Below are positions 7,393 through 16,055 of a DNA stretch of 64,000 nucleotides, in pieces (position 1 is the stretch's first letter; each line of letters starts with the position of its first letter). The notes below the pieces were generated by a model, which saw only the letters and a program-made list of their open reading frames with translations, had not been told where the DNA came from and did not search any database. A program made the position numbers and the translations under genes. Origin of the DNA: Limosilactobacillus caviae (GTDB lineage Bacteria; Bacillota; Bacilli; Lactobacillales; Lactobacillaceae); NCBI RefSeq assembly GCF_014635905.1, contig NZ_BMDS01000001.1, forward strand, positions 372,001 through 436,000, in the 5' to 3' direction.

Positions 7393-9297
7393 ATGGCAGT
7401 GGATAACGAATTAATAAAAAATGACCTGTATGAAGCAGTAAATGGTGAATGGTTGAAAACGGCTAAAATACCTGATGATAAGCCGGCAACCGGGGGATTC
7501 AATGACCTGGTTGATGAAATTGACAAGCAGCTTATGGATGACTTTGATGCCTATGCTGAGGAGAAAGAACAGTCTGATGATTCACGATTTAACGAGATGA
7601 TCAAACTATATCGCCTCGCTAAAAAATTTGATTGGCGAAAAAAGGTCGGACCGCAACCACTAAAACGAATGTTAGCTAGTGTTGACAGCCTTAAATCATA
7701 TGCTGACTACCAATCTCAATGGAAAAACTGGATATTAGCGGGGATGCCTTCTCCAATTAGTTTTGATATTGATGCTGATATGAAAAATGCTACTGTTTAT
7801 GCACTATTTGCCTCTTCACCATCCCTTATTTTGCCTGACAAGAGTTATTATGAGGAAGAAAAGAAAGAGCAGCATGACCAATTACTCCAACTCTGGTCTT
7901 CAATGGTCGAAGCATTAATGGATAAGCTTGGCTATAGCAAAGAAGAGGCGTCTAAGATCATTAACGACGCAATTAAGTTTGATGCTCTCCTTGCTCCTAA
8001 CGTCAAGAGCGCCGAGGAAGCAGCGGATTATAGTAAAATGTATAATCCACAAAGCGTTGCGGAATTAGCGACAGCGACAGATCAGCTTGATATTGCGTCC
8101 GTGATTAAGCAATTAGTTAATGAAGAACCTGAAAAAGTAATTGTGATGGAACCAGATTACTTTAAGGCACTTGATAAAATCTTGCGGGGTAACTTTGAAT
8201 TATTTAAGAGCTGGGCATTAGTTCGTGTCATTCGAGAAAATGCCAGCTACCTTGATGATGAGATGCGTGAAATCAACGGTCGCTATAGTCGCGCATTATC
8301 AGGGAGCAAGAAACCGGTTAGTCAGCGTAAGTTCGCTTACTACCTTGCACGTGATATGTTTAGCCAGGTTGCTGGGGATTACTATGGTAAAAAATACTTT
8401 GGCCCCCAAGCAAAAGCGGATGTGCACCACATGGTTGAACAAATGATTAAGGTTTATAAGGGACGGTTAACTAATAATAAATGGCTTAGCAAAGATACCC
8501 GTGATAAGGCAATTCTTAAACTTGATAAATTAGGAATTCAAGTAGGGTACCCGGATAAGATTCCTGCTCTTTACGATCAATTTAAGGTTGATGAAGAGGA
8601 ATCCCTAATTGCTAACTTAAACCAACTAACGGTAGTGGCTAATAAGGAATTATTTAGTCGTTGGAACAAACCAGTAGACCGGATGCGGTGGGAAATGAGT
8701 GCCGCAACAGTCAATGCCTACTATCACCCATTTAAGAATATTATTGTTTTCCCCGCTGCAATCTTACAAGCACCATTCTATTCATTGAAACAAAGCAGCA
8801 GTCAGAATTATGGTGGTATCGGAGCCGTTATTGCTCATGAAATTTCACATGCTTTTGATAATAACGGATCATTATTTGATGAATTTGGTAACCTCAATAA
8901 TTGGTGGACAGACGAAGACTCCGCACACTTTAAGCAATTAGCTCAAAAAATGATTAATGAATTTGATGGTATTCCATTTGCTGGTCAAAAGGTAAATGGA
9001 AAGTTAACAGTGTCTGAAAATATTGCAGATGCAGGGGGATTAAGTTGTGCCCTTGAAGCAGCTAAAACGGAGGCTGACTTTAACGCCCAAGAATTCTTTA
9101 TTAATTGGGCAACTATTTGGCGGATGAAAGCTACTGAACAATACATGCAATTGCTGCTTTCGATTGATGTCCACGCGCCACAAAAATTACGGGCAAACAT
9201 TCAAGCAGAAAACTTGGATGACTTCTACACAGCGTTTGACATTAAACCGGGTGACAAGATGTATCGTGCACCAGAAGAACGGGTTCATATCTGGTAA
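7393..9297 (+). CDS. pepO: Endopeptidase PepO, M13 (neprilysin) family
   Basis: A 634-residue zinc endopeptidase that cuts oligopeptides inside the cell, part of casein and peptide use in lactic acid bacteria. The zinc motif HEISH is at residues 482-486 within GAVIAHEISHAFDNNG. The second motif ENIADAGG supplies the third zinc ligand (E542) and the catalytic-helper D546. The family substrate-binding NAYYHP stretch (around residue 438) and the C-terminal PGDKMYRAPEERVHIW ending are present. The length is that of PepO, with no signal peptide or membrane anchor. AAGGAGG lies 9 bases before the ATG. It is a single-gene unit: TATAAT at 7352-7357 upstream and a terminator at 9317-9366. Confidence 0.95.
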   Translation: MAVDNELIKNDLYEAVNGEWLKTAKIPDDKPATGGFNDLVDEIDKQLMDDFDAYAEEKEQSDDSRFNEMIKLYRLAKKFDWRKKVGPQPLKRMLASVDSLKSYADYQSQWKNWILAGMPSPISFDIDADMKNATVYALFASSPSLILPDKSYYEEEKKEQHDQLLQLWSSMVEALMDKLGYSKEEASKIINDAIKFDALLAPNVKSAEEAADYSKMYNPQSVAELATATDQLDIASVIKQLVNEEPEKVIVMEPDYFKALDKILRGNFELFKSWALVRVIRENASYLDDEMREINGRYSRALSGSKKPVSQRKFAYYLARDMFSQVAGDYYGKKYFGPQAKADVHHMVEQMIKVYKGRLTNNKWLSKDTRDKAILKLDKLGIQVGYPDKIPALYDQFKVDEEESLIANLNQLTVVANKELFSRWNKPVDRMRWEMSAATVNAYYHPFKNIIVFPAAILQAPFYSLKQSSSQNYGGIGAVIAHEISHAFDNNGSLFDEFGNLNNWWTDEDSAHFKQLAQKMINEFDGIPFAGQKVNGKLTVSENIADAGGLSCALEAAKTEADFNAQEFFINWATIWRMKATEQYMQLLLSIDVHAPQKLRANIQAENLDDFYTAFDIKPGDKMYRAPEERVHIW

Positions 9298-9316
9298 AAC
9301 TTAATTTTTAATCTGT

Positions 9317-9366
9317 AAGAGTGTGGAGATGAAGCGCTATTGATGCCTTCTGTCACGCTCTTTTTT
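9317..9366 (+). terminator. Intrinsic terminator after pepO
   Basis: AAGAGTGTG (9317-9325) pairs with CACGCTCTT (9354-9362), with one G-T pair, and is followed by TTTT. The loop is long (28 bases). Confidence 0.7.
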
Positions 9367-9427
9367 AATGGCTACAGAACTTAGCGTGACATTTTGAACC
9401 CCATCTTGTAAGGTGTTAATAAGCTTA

Positions 9428-9441
9428 ATTTCCCGGGAAAT
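9428..9441. promoter_or_regulatory. Perfect palindrome upstream of the XRE regulator
   Basis: ATTTCCCGGGAAAT is a perfect 14-bp palindrome 28 bases before the TTG start of the regulator gene. The position suits an autoregulatory operator; no experimental link is visible. Confidence 0.4.
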
Positions 9442-9469
9442 AAATTTTAGATGAAGGTAGGAGAACTTA

Positions 9470-10117
9470 TTGAAATTTGCCGATAAGATAAAATTATATC
9501 GTCACCAGCATAATTGGACTCAGCAAGAGGTAGCAGAACGGCTTGCAATTTCACGAAAGACAATTTCTAGTTGGGAGAATAGTCGGAGTTATCCTGATAT
9601 ATTCATGCTGGTTCAAATAAGTGATCTCTACCACGTTAGCTTAGATAATTTATTACGGGAGGATCATGAAATGATGGATAATTATAAGGAAGAACATATC
9701 TCTAATAAAAAGAGCGATAGGGACTTTAGGAAGAGTTATCTTTATAATGCTGTTGGAAGTATATTTATGATGTTAAAGTTTATTCACGTTTTACCAGGAC
9801 ATGGTGGTATATTTGGAGTATTAATTGGAGCAATAATTGGCTTTACGATCGTGAATTTATACCTCTTGTTAGGCGAAACTAATTGGAATAGGGTGCGGAC
9901 TAACGAAAAGATTAGTTTTACACTGGCTTTTATTATTATTTTAAGTCTAGTATTAGCAATTAATTTAATTAACCCGTTGAGTCATATTCCAGGAAGGAGT
10001 GCGGACTATACTAGTGGCATAATTACTGGCCGTATTGTAGGCTCTATGATAGTTTCATTATCGTTAACCTGTTCATTCAGTTTGTTCCCGCAATTTAAGG
10101 AAAGGTCAGAGAAATAA
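9470..10117 (+). CDS. XRE-family regulator with C-terminal membrane segments
   Basis: A 215-residue protein. Residues 1-60 form a helix-turn-helix of the XRE/Cro type (WTQQEVAERLAISRKTISSWENSRSYPDI). From about residue 95 it is hydrophobic with three to four predicted membrane helices, so the DNA-binding head is probably anchored at the membrane. The start is TTG at 9470, chosen because GTAGGAG lies 7 bases upstream and the HTH begins at once. Its stop codon overlaps the ATG of the macrodomain gene by one base (TAATG), so both are translated together. A palindrome upstream may be its operator. The signal sensed is unknown. Confidence 0.85.
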   Translation: MKFADKIKLYRHQHNWTQQEVAERLAISRKTISSWENSRSYPDIFMLVQISDLYHVSLDNLLREDHEMMDNYKEEHISNKKSDRDFRKSYLYNAVGSIFMMLKFIHVLPGHGGIFGVLIGAIIGFTIVNLYLLLGETNWNRVRTNEKISFTLAFIIILSLVLAINLINPLSHIPGRSADYTSGIITGRIVGSMIVSLSLTCSFSLFPQFKERSEK

Positions 10118-10620
10118 TGCATAACATTAATGTTATTAAAGGCGATATTACGAAAGTAAAAGTAGACGCAATTGTTAATGCAGCTAACACAACCTTGATG
10201 GGTGGTGGCGGTGTTGATGGTGCAATCCATCGCGCGGCCGGGCCAGCTTTATATAATGCCTGTGAAAAATTTCATGGATGTCCAACGGGAGAGGCGCGGA
10301 TAACCGGTGGCTTTAATTTACCAGCAGAGTTTATTATCCATACACCAGGTCCGGTTTGGCATGGTGGAGATAATGGTGAAGATCAACTATTAGCTAACTC
10401 TTATCAAAATAGTTTGCAGCTAGCAGATCAACATTTGTGTCGAACAGTTGCTTTTCCATCTATCAGTACTGGCGTTTATGCTTTTCCGCTTCAAAGAGCA
10501 GCTAAGATTGCTATTGCAACGATAAAGAACTTTTTACCTACTGCTAATTATGTTGACCAAGTAACAATGGTCTGCTTTGACGATAGGACATTTGCAGCAT
10601 ATCAATCACAACTTTATTAA
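10117..10620 (+). CDS. Macrodomain protein, O-acetyl-ADP-ribose deacetylase (YmdB type)
   Basis: A 167-residue stand-alone macrodomain. The ADP-ribose-binding elements are visible: GDITKVKVDAIVNAANTTLMGGGGVDGAIHRAAG at residues 8-41 with the catalytic Asn and Asp positions, and FPSISTGVYAFPL around residues 113-125 for the phosphate loop. Enzymes of this group hydrolyse O-acetyl-ADP-ribose or remove ADP-ribose from acidic residues, in the cytosol. The length is exactly that of the YmdB class. It is coupled to the upstream membrane-anchored regulator by a one-base overlap. That pairing suggests control in response to a membrane signal, which is inference. Confidence 0.92.
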   Translation: MHNINVIKGDITKVKVDAIVNAANTTLMGGGGVDGAIHRAAGPALYNACEKFHGCPTGEARITGGFNLPAEFIIHTPGPVWHGGDNGEDQLLANSYQNSLQLADQHLCRTVAFPSISTGVYAFPLQRAAKIAIATIKNFLPTANYVDQVTMVCFDDRTFAAYQSQLY

Positions 10621-10663
10621 TAAACTGTTCAAACTAGTGGCAAATTTATTGTTAAACGTTTAT

Positions 10664-10698
10664 AATTTTCTGGATTGACTTTTTCAGAAAATTTTTTT
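10664..10698 (+). terminator. Intrinsic terminator between the macrodomain gene and the MFS gene
   Basis: AATTTTCTG (10664-10672) pairs with CAGAAAATT (10685-10693) across a 12-base loop and is followed by a run of T. It ends 8 bases before the AAAGGAGG ribosome site of the next gene, so it could also attenuate that gene. Confidence 0.65.
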
Positions 10699-10717
10699 GT
10701 TTTAAAGGAGGTTTATT

Positions 10718-11878
10718 ATGACGCACACTAAATTACGGTCATTTACTTTTATTCTTGTTGCATTTATGCTTGGGTGCAATGAGTTTATGGTCGTAGGTGT
10801 TTTATCAGATATTGCTCGCAGTTACCATGTCCCGCTTTCAACGGTTGGTTTTCTGGTTACCGCGTTTGCAGGTGTTTATGCAATTAGCACACCCATCATT
10901 ACAACCCTAACTAGTAATTGGAACCGGTATAAACTTTTGATGTTATTAATGACCATTTTCTTTATTGGCAATACATTAACGGCAATTGCACCCTCGCTTG
11001 GCTGGCTCCTACTTGCAAGAATTATCACGGCTGCTGTAGCGGGAACTATTATCTCACTAATTAATTTGTTGGTAAGTATCATTACACCGATGGATAAGCG
11101 GCCAATGGTTCTAGCATGGGTCGGCGCTGGCTTTAGTATTGCATCTGTTATCGGGGTTCCACTTGGGACAACAATCGCAACGTTGCTTTCCTGGCATGAT
11201 AGTTTTTGGATAATTTCTGGGTTAACGTTAATCGTATTTGCATTGCTTGCATGGTTAACGCCTCGCGATACACCACAAGTGAAGGGGAGTATTTTAGAGC
11301 AACTAGCGCTATTGAAAGACCACCGTGTTTTATTAGGAATTGGTATTACAGTAGCTGTTTTAAGTCTGCAGTATACTTTCTATACGTATGTCCGTCCGCT
11401 AATTACTAATGTTATGGGCTTTAGCTTAACTAGTTTAAACTGGCTGTTGCTTCTTTTAGGAGTGATGAGCATTATCGGGAATGAAATTGCTGGTTTAGTT
11501 GCAAGCAATAAAGGGGTTCAAAAGTTACCGGTTGTTTTCACGATAATGACAATTTTAAGTCTTATTTTGGGAGTCGCATTAGGAAATAAGGTTACTGGGA
11601 TGCTTACGCTAGCTGCGCTCTGTGTGGTTGTAATTATATATGGAACAACAATTCAGTTGGTATTTATTAGCGTGGCTGAAAAAGAATACCCCCAGTCACT
11701 AGCTTTGGCGACATCTTTAATCTCAATTTTTGCTAATGTCGGAATATCGCTTGGCTCATTTACGGCTTCGACTACGGTTAGCTTTGCGCGGCTGACTACA
11801 CTAGGATATGTAGGGGCGGTTTATGGTATTTTAGCCATCGCTTTTTCTTTTGCCCTTCGTCGTTTTTACCGAAAATAA
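10718..11878 (+). CDS. MFS transporter, drug/sugar exporter type (DHA1-like)
   Basis: A 386-residue protein with twelve predicted membrane helices. It resembles the AraJ/Cmr branch of the major facilitator superfamily, exporters of sugars, arabinosides or drugs driven by the proton gradient. Signs are the N-terminal FMLGCNEFMVVGVLSDIA in helix 1, the helix 4-5 segment LLLARIITAAVAGTIISL, and the helix 5 stretch GAGFSIASVIGVPLGTTIA typical of antiporters (motif C-like). AAAGGAGG stands 7 bases before the ATG. It is a single gene behind a terminator. The substrate cannot be deduced. Confidence 0.85.
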   Translation: MTHTKLRSFTFILVAFMLGCNEFMVVGVLSDIARSYHVPLSTVGFLVTAFAGVYAISTPIITTLTSNWNRYKLLMLLMTIFFIGNTLTAIAPSLGWLLLARIITAAVAGTIISLINLLVSIITPMDKRPMVLAWVGAGFSIASVIGVPLGTTIATLLSWHDSFWIISGLTLIVFALLAWLTPRDTPQVKGSILEQLALLKDHRVLLGIGITVAVLSLQYTFYTYVRPLITNVMGFSLTSLNWLLLLLGVMSIIGNEIAGLVASNKGVQKLPVVFTIMTILSLILGVALGNKVTGMLTLAALCVVVIIYGTTIQLVFISVAEKEYPQSLALATSLISIFANVGISLGSFTASTTVSFARLTTLGYVGAVYGILAIAFSFALRRFYRK

Positions 11879-11954
11879 TCAATGAATCTGCTGAAAAGTA
11901 AGCAAATAATAGCTATAATAAATCAGTAATACTAGTAGGGAGATTATTATAAGT

Positions 11955-13448
11955 ATGAATATTGTTTGGACATGGGATGTTGTTCGGCGGATTATTGAAG
12001 TCCTGTGGTTAATTAATGTTGCTTTTGCAGTTTGGACAGTTTTTCGTAGCCGGCGTGATATTGCATCAACGTGGGCATGGTTGTTAGTATTAAGTGTTTT
12101 GCCGGTAATCGGTTTTATTATGTATCTTTTTGTTGGCCGTCAGTTGTCACATGATGAGATATTTAGTATTCAAGATGAGCAAAAGCAGTTACGAATTAAA
12201 TATCTTGAAAAACAACGAAAGCTAAGTGAAGAACATGAATTAATGCCCAAAGGAAGCAGGCTGTCGCGAGATCGGCAGTTAGTAAACCTTTTTCTGAGCT
12301 TGAATGATTCAGTAGTAACTTTTAATAATAAAGTCCATGTTTTTGTTGATGGAAAGAAGAAATTTGACAAATTAATTGATGATATAAATCACGCAACTGA
12401 TCATGTGTATATTGAGTACTACTCTTTTTATGCTGATAATTTAGGCAAGCGTGTATTGAAAGCTTTGGAGGACGCGGCAGCTAGGGGAGTAAAAGTGCGG
12501 GTCCTTTATGATTTGAGCGGGTCTCATGGAACTACTTTTAAGTTTTTTAAGCATTTAGAAGAATTAGGTGGAGAAGCGCAGGCGTTCATTGCTGCCGCCA
12601 AAGCTTATTTCCAAACGCCGCGGTTAAATTATCACCTTCACCGTAAGCTTGCTATTATTGACGGGGAAATCGGCTATATCGGTGGCTTTAATATCGGTGA
12701 TCAATATGTTAGTGAAGATCCCAAATTTGGTTATTGGCGTGATACGCACCTTCGTGTTGTCGGTCAGGCTACAATGATGATGACAGTCCGCTTTGCGATG
12801 GATTGGAATACGACTTGCAGGAAGACACATAAAAAGAAAATCAATCTTGAAAATGAATTTAAAAACTTTGAATTAGTTGCTCCAACAGGTGATCCAGATG
12901 AGGTTCCGATGCAGATTGTTTCTTCTGGTCCTGATAATGAAAATTACTCGATCCGCCGCGGTTATGAATCAATTATTAGCTCCGCACGAAAGTATGTTTA
13001 TATTCAATCACCTTACCTTATTCCAGAAGATTCAGTGCTTGAGGCGTTAGTGATTGCTGCAAGAAGTGGGATTGATGTGCGGATCATGATTCCTTGTATG
13101 CCCGATCATCCATTTGTCTATCGTGCAACTGAATACTATGCTAAATACCTGGTTAATAATGGCGTGAAAGTTTATAAGTATAATAATGGCTTTATTCATT
13201 CCAAGACGATGGTTAGCGGGAGCAACATCGCATCTGTTGGTTCAGCCAATATGGATTACCGTAGTTTTCGTCTTAATTTTGAAGTTAATACGTTTGCATA
13301 TAATGAAGAACTAACGGCTCGCTTGAAGAAAGATTTCGAGGACGACATGAAGAAAAGTACTTTACTTACGCCAGAATATTTTGATAGTCAGTCAAAATGG
13401 CGGAAATTCAAGCAATACTTCTCAAGATTGTTATCGCCAATTTTATAA
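11955..13448 (+). CDS. cls: Cardiolipin synthase, PLD family, with altered second HKD motif
   Basis: A 497-residue membrane enzyme that joins two phosphatidylglycerols to cardiolipin. Two N-terminal membrane helices (about residues 10-30 and 40-60) precede two phospholipase D domains. The first HKD motif is intact (H229, K231, D236 in HRKLAIID). The second reads HSKTMVSG: H415 and K417 are present, but glycine 422 stands where the motif aspartate is expected; the following NIASVGSANMDYRSF is normal. In the PLD family this Asp supports the catalytic His. TATAAT at 11914-11919 lies upstream. It is probably still active, since the nucleophile and general-acid histidines remain; that should be regarded as inference. 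Confidence 0.9.
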   Translation: MNIVWTWDVVRRIIEVLWLINVAFAVWTVFRSRRDIASTWAWLLVLSVLPVIGFIMYLFVGRQLSHDEIFSIQDEQKQLRIKYLEKQRKLSEEHELMPKGSRLSRDRQLVNLFLSLNDSVVTFNNKVHVFVDGKKKFDKLIDDINHATDHVYIEYYSFYADNLGKRVLKALEDAAARGVKVRVLYDLSGSHGTTFKFFKHLEELGGEAQAFIAAAKAYFQTPRLNYHLHRKLAIIDGEIGYIGGFNIGDQYVSEDPKFGYWRDTHLRVVGQATMMMTVRFAMDWNTTCRKTHKKKINLENEFKNFELVAPTGDPDEVPMQIVSSGPDNENYSIRRGYESIISSARKYVYIQSPYLIPEDSVLEALVIAARSGIDVRIMIPCMPDHPFVYRATEYYAKYLVNNGVKVYKYNNGFIHSKTMVSGSNIASVGSANMDYRSFRLNFEVNTFAYNEELTARLKKDFEDDMKKSTLLTPEYFDSQSKWRKFKQYFSRLLSPIL

Positions 13449-13454
13449 ATCGAC

Positions 13455-13501
13455 AATTATCCCTGGTGAATGTTTGTTTTAATACTTCACTAGGGATAAT
13501 T
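13455..13501 (+). terminator. Hairpin terminator after cls
   Basis: AATTATCCCT and GTGAA (13455-13470) pair with TTCAC and AGGGATAATT (13486-13501), with one mismatch and a 15-base loop. The T tract behind it is weak. Confidence 0.6.
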
Positions 13502-13574
13502 ATTTACTTAAATTTTGCTTTTTGGTAATAATTTTATTTATAATAAATATGATCTTTAATTAAGGAATGATAAA

Positions 13575-14573
13575 TTGGTTACTATAAATGATGTTGCTAA
13601 ATTAGCTGGCGTATCGCGCTCTACCGCTTCACGAGCGTTTACCCCTAATTCAAGTATTAAACAAATTACAAAAGAGAAAGTATTTGCAGCTGCTAAACAA
13701 TTAAACTATTCGCCTAATTTCAGCGCTCGTAGTTTAGTTACACAGAAAAAGTATGTAATTGGCGTTTTTATGTCAAGAATTCATGCCGACATGTCAACTT
13801 ATTTTTCAAATATAATTAGTAGCGCTAATGCTGGGCTTCCTTCTAATTATCTATTGTCAGTTGCCGGTATTGACCAGTTAGAAGACTTTGACCAGTCTGT
13901 TAGAAATCGCTTTGATGGGGTAATTGTTGTAAGTCAATCCAAGAATGATGATACCTTTATCGATAAATTGAAAGAAGCCCGGATTCCTACAGTTGTGGTA
14001 TTAAGGCGAGTTGATTTACCTGAAATTGATAATATATATGCTAATGATCGAGTAGCAATGCATAATCTAGTTCAATATATTTATCGGCAAGGGCATCGAC
14101 GATTAGGGATTATCAACGGATCTGCCGAGTTCATTACTAGTGAGGTTCGTTACATAGGAATTAAAGAACAAGCTGAAAAATTGAAAATGAGCATTATCCC
14201 ATTTGCAACTAAACAAGGGCAATTTTCATTAACCACAGGGGAGGTAATGATGAATGAGATTTTGAATCTGCCACGATCTGATTGGCCGACTTGTGTTATA
14301 TGTGCTAGTGATGATATTGCTTTAGGAGCCTTAAAAGCATGTCATCAACATGATTTATCGGTTCCGCGGGATATATCAATAACGGGGTTTGATAATATTC
14401 CATATTCAATGGTATCAACACCATCATTAACAACTATTGAGAATCCATTGTCATTAATGATTGAAAATGGGATGAAATTCTTGCTCCAACGGATTAGTAA
14501 TTCGGCAACGGAAAGACAGACTCTCGTCATTGAACCATCCTTAATTATTCGCAGTTCTGTTAGCCCGCAATAA
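13575..14573 (+). CDS. LacI-family repressor of the beta-xyloside locus
   Basis: A 332-residue LacI/GalR-type regulator. Residues 1-22 form the helix-turn-helix (TINDVAKLAGVSRSTASRAF), then the hinge NYSPNFSARSLV, then a periplasmic-binding-protein-like sugar domain with the usual VICASDDIALGALKA and ISITGFDNIP motifs. The start is TTG at 13575, behind AAGGA, and matches the family N-terminus. Its own terminator lies at 14598-14632. Two palindromes with TGGGANCGNTCCCA cores follow directly, in front of a transporter and a GH43 enzyme, so it most likely represses those genes until a xylo-oligosaccharide or related sugar binds. The inducer is inference. Confidence 0.9.
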   Translation: MVTINDVAKLAGVSRSTASRAFTPNSSIKQITKEKVFAAAKQLNYSPNFSARSLVTQKKYVIGVFMSRIHADMSTYFSNIISSANAGLPSNYLLSVAGIDQLEDFDQSVRNRFDGVIVVSQSKNDDTFIDKLKEARIPTVVVLRRVDLPEIDNIYANDRVAMHNLVQYIYRQGHRRLGIINGSAEFITSEVRYIGIKEQAEKLKMSIIPFATKQGQFSLTTGEVMMNEILNLPRSDWPTCVICASDDIALGALKACHQHDLSVPRDISITGFDNIPYSMVSTPSLTTIENPLSLMIENGMKFLLQRISNSATERQTLVIEPSLIIRSSVSPQ

Positions 14574-14597
14574 GAAAATCATTTACTTATTGGATAT

Positions 14598-14632
14598 AAG
14601 ACTTAGGTTATTAAGATACCTTTGTCTTTTTT
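14598..14632 (+). terminator. Intrinsic terminator after the LacI-family gene
   Basis: AAGAC (14598-14602) and AGGT pair with ACCT and GTCTT (ending 14628) around a small internal loop, followed by a T run. Confidence 0.7.
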
Positions 14633-14643
14633 ATTCATTTAAA

Positions 14644-14657
14644 TGGGAACGTTCCCA
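14644..14657. promoter_or_regulatory. LacI-type operator O1
   Basis: TGGGAACGTTCCCA is a perfect 14-bp palindrome with a central CG, the standard form of a LacI-family operator. It lies 136 bases upstream of the transporter start and shares its core with the second palindrome at 14746-14767. Confidence 0.75.
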
Positions 14658-14745
14658 ATAATTAGTGGTCTAATGAATTATAGATGATACCGGTTACATC
14701 TATACAGTAAGTATGTTATTTTGAGAAATTGTATTTTTTTACTAT

Positions 14746-14767
14746 CTTTTGGGAGCGCTCCCAAAAG
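14746..14767. promoter_or_regulatory. LacI-type operator O2
   Basis: A perfect 22-bp palindrome with core TTTTGGGAGCGCTCCCAAAA (14747-14766). It is 25 bases upstream of the transporter ATG, in the leader, where a bound repressor would block elongation or, with O1 102 bases away, form a loop. Confidence 0.8.
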
Positions 14768-14792
14768 GCAAGAGAATAATGGGGTGAAAACA

Positions 14793-16028
14793 ATGTTATC
14801 AGAAAAAGCAGTTAAATCACGACCGCCTTATCGTATCGGTATCGGATTAGCTATTGGGGTCCTTTCGTGGTTATTACCATATGTTGGAGTTAATAGTACT
14901 TTATTGCCTGCGTTGTTACAGAAAATTGCACCAGCCCAGAAAGTGCAAATTATTGCTGAGGTTGCCACTATTGGAATGATAGTTGCAGCTATTGCTAATG
15001 TTGTTTTTGGAGTTTTGTCGGATAGAACAAGGTCGCGACATGGTAGGCGAACTCCGTGGATTATTATTGGCTCAATTGGCAGTGCGATTTGCTTTTGGCT
15101 AATTACAATTACAACTTCAATCCCAATGTTGTTAGTAATTTGGGGTGTTTATCAAGCAGCACTTAATGCAGTTGTTGGTCCATTATTGGCAATTCTTTCT
15201 GATTTGGTTCCTAAAAAGTATAAAGGGACAATTGCATCATTTTACGGAATTGCTAATTCAGTTGCTAATCCTTTGGGGACGATTGTTGCATCCCAATTTT
15301 TAACCAAAATTAATATGGGAATATGGACAATGATTGCAATTCAATTAGTATTGGGTTTTCTATGTGTTGCTGTTATTCATGAACCTGGGAATAAAGATGA
15401 TAAAGTAGAACCATTACATGGCTATCAATTAATTGAAGCATTTATTTTTCCAGTTCACGGACAGTTAAGAGACTTTTATTTATCATTATTCGGGAAGTTA
15501 TTAATAGTTGCAGCGCACTATATTATCGTAGGATATCAACTATATATCTTTATGGATTATATGAAATTAAGTTCAGGAGAAGCTGCATCAAGTCTTTCAA
15601 TTATGTCTACAATTTTAATGTTTACCGGGATGTTTTTTGCAGCTATTTCCGGCCCGATTGCTGATAAGATTGGAAGCATTAAGAAAATGATGGTTATTGC
15701 TTCCGTTGGTTTTGGAATTGGTGTACTAATGCCATTCTTTGATCCGCAACCTTGGACGATGTTTGCATACGCTGTTATTGGCGGATCATGTTATGGTATC
15801 TATAACTCAATTGATCAGGCATTGAATGTTTCCGTCTTACCTTCTAAAAAAGCGGCCGCTAAGGATTTAGGAATTTTAAATTTGGCTAATACGATTGGTC
15901 AGATTCTTGGCCCGATTGTAGCTTCTGTTGTAATTACTCAAATGGGCTATCACTTAATTTTTATGGCAGCATTTATAATGTGTGTAATTGGTGGGGTACT
16001 TTTCCAAATGATCCGAAAAGTTGCTTAG
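14793..16028 (+). CDS. MFS sugar transporter linked to GH43 (probable xyloside uptake)
   Basis: A 411-residue protein with twelve predicted membrane helices. The loop 2-3 motif GVLSDRTRSRHGRRTPWIIIG places it in the major facilitator superfamily near the sugar:cation symporters with an RxxxGRR loop. The start is ATG 14793 behind GGGGTG; an open frame reaches back to a TTG at 14721, but that would place operator O2 inside the coding region and has no ribosome site. The GH43 gene follows after 27 bases in the same transcript, and a LacI-family gene with its operators precedes. It probably imports the substrate of the GH43 enzyme; the exact sugar is inferred. Confidence 0.85.
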   Translation: MLSEKAVKSRPPYRIGIGLAIGVLSWLLPYVGVNSTLLPALLQKIAPAQKVQIIAEVATIGMIVAAIANVVFGVLSDRTRSRHGRRTPWIIIGSIGSAICFWLITITTSIPMLLVIWGVYQAALNAVVGPLLAILSDLVPKKYKGTIASFYGIANSVANPLGTIVASQFLTKINMGIWTMIAIQLVLGFLCVAVIHEPGNKDDKVEPLHGYQLIEAFIFPVHGQLRDFYLSLFGKLLIVAAHYIIVGYQLYIFMDYMKLSSGEAASSLSIMSTILMFTGMFFAAISGPIADKIGSIKKMMVIASVGFGIGVLMPFFDPQPWTMFAYAVIGGSCYGIYNSIDQALNVSVLPSKKAAAKDLGILNLANTIGQILGPIVASVVITQMGYHLIFMAAFIMCVIGGVLFQMIRKVA

Positions 16029-16055
16029 TATTAAAAAATAAATGAGGTGTTTTAC

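Noticed and set aside
14721-14792. Longer N-terminus of the xyloside transporter from TTG 14721
   Set aside because: It would place the operator inside the coding region, lacks a ribosome site, and the N-terminal 24 residues are unlike a transporter start.
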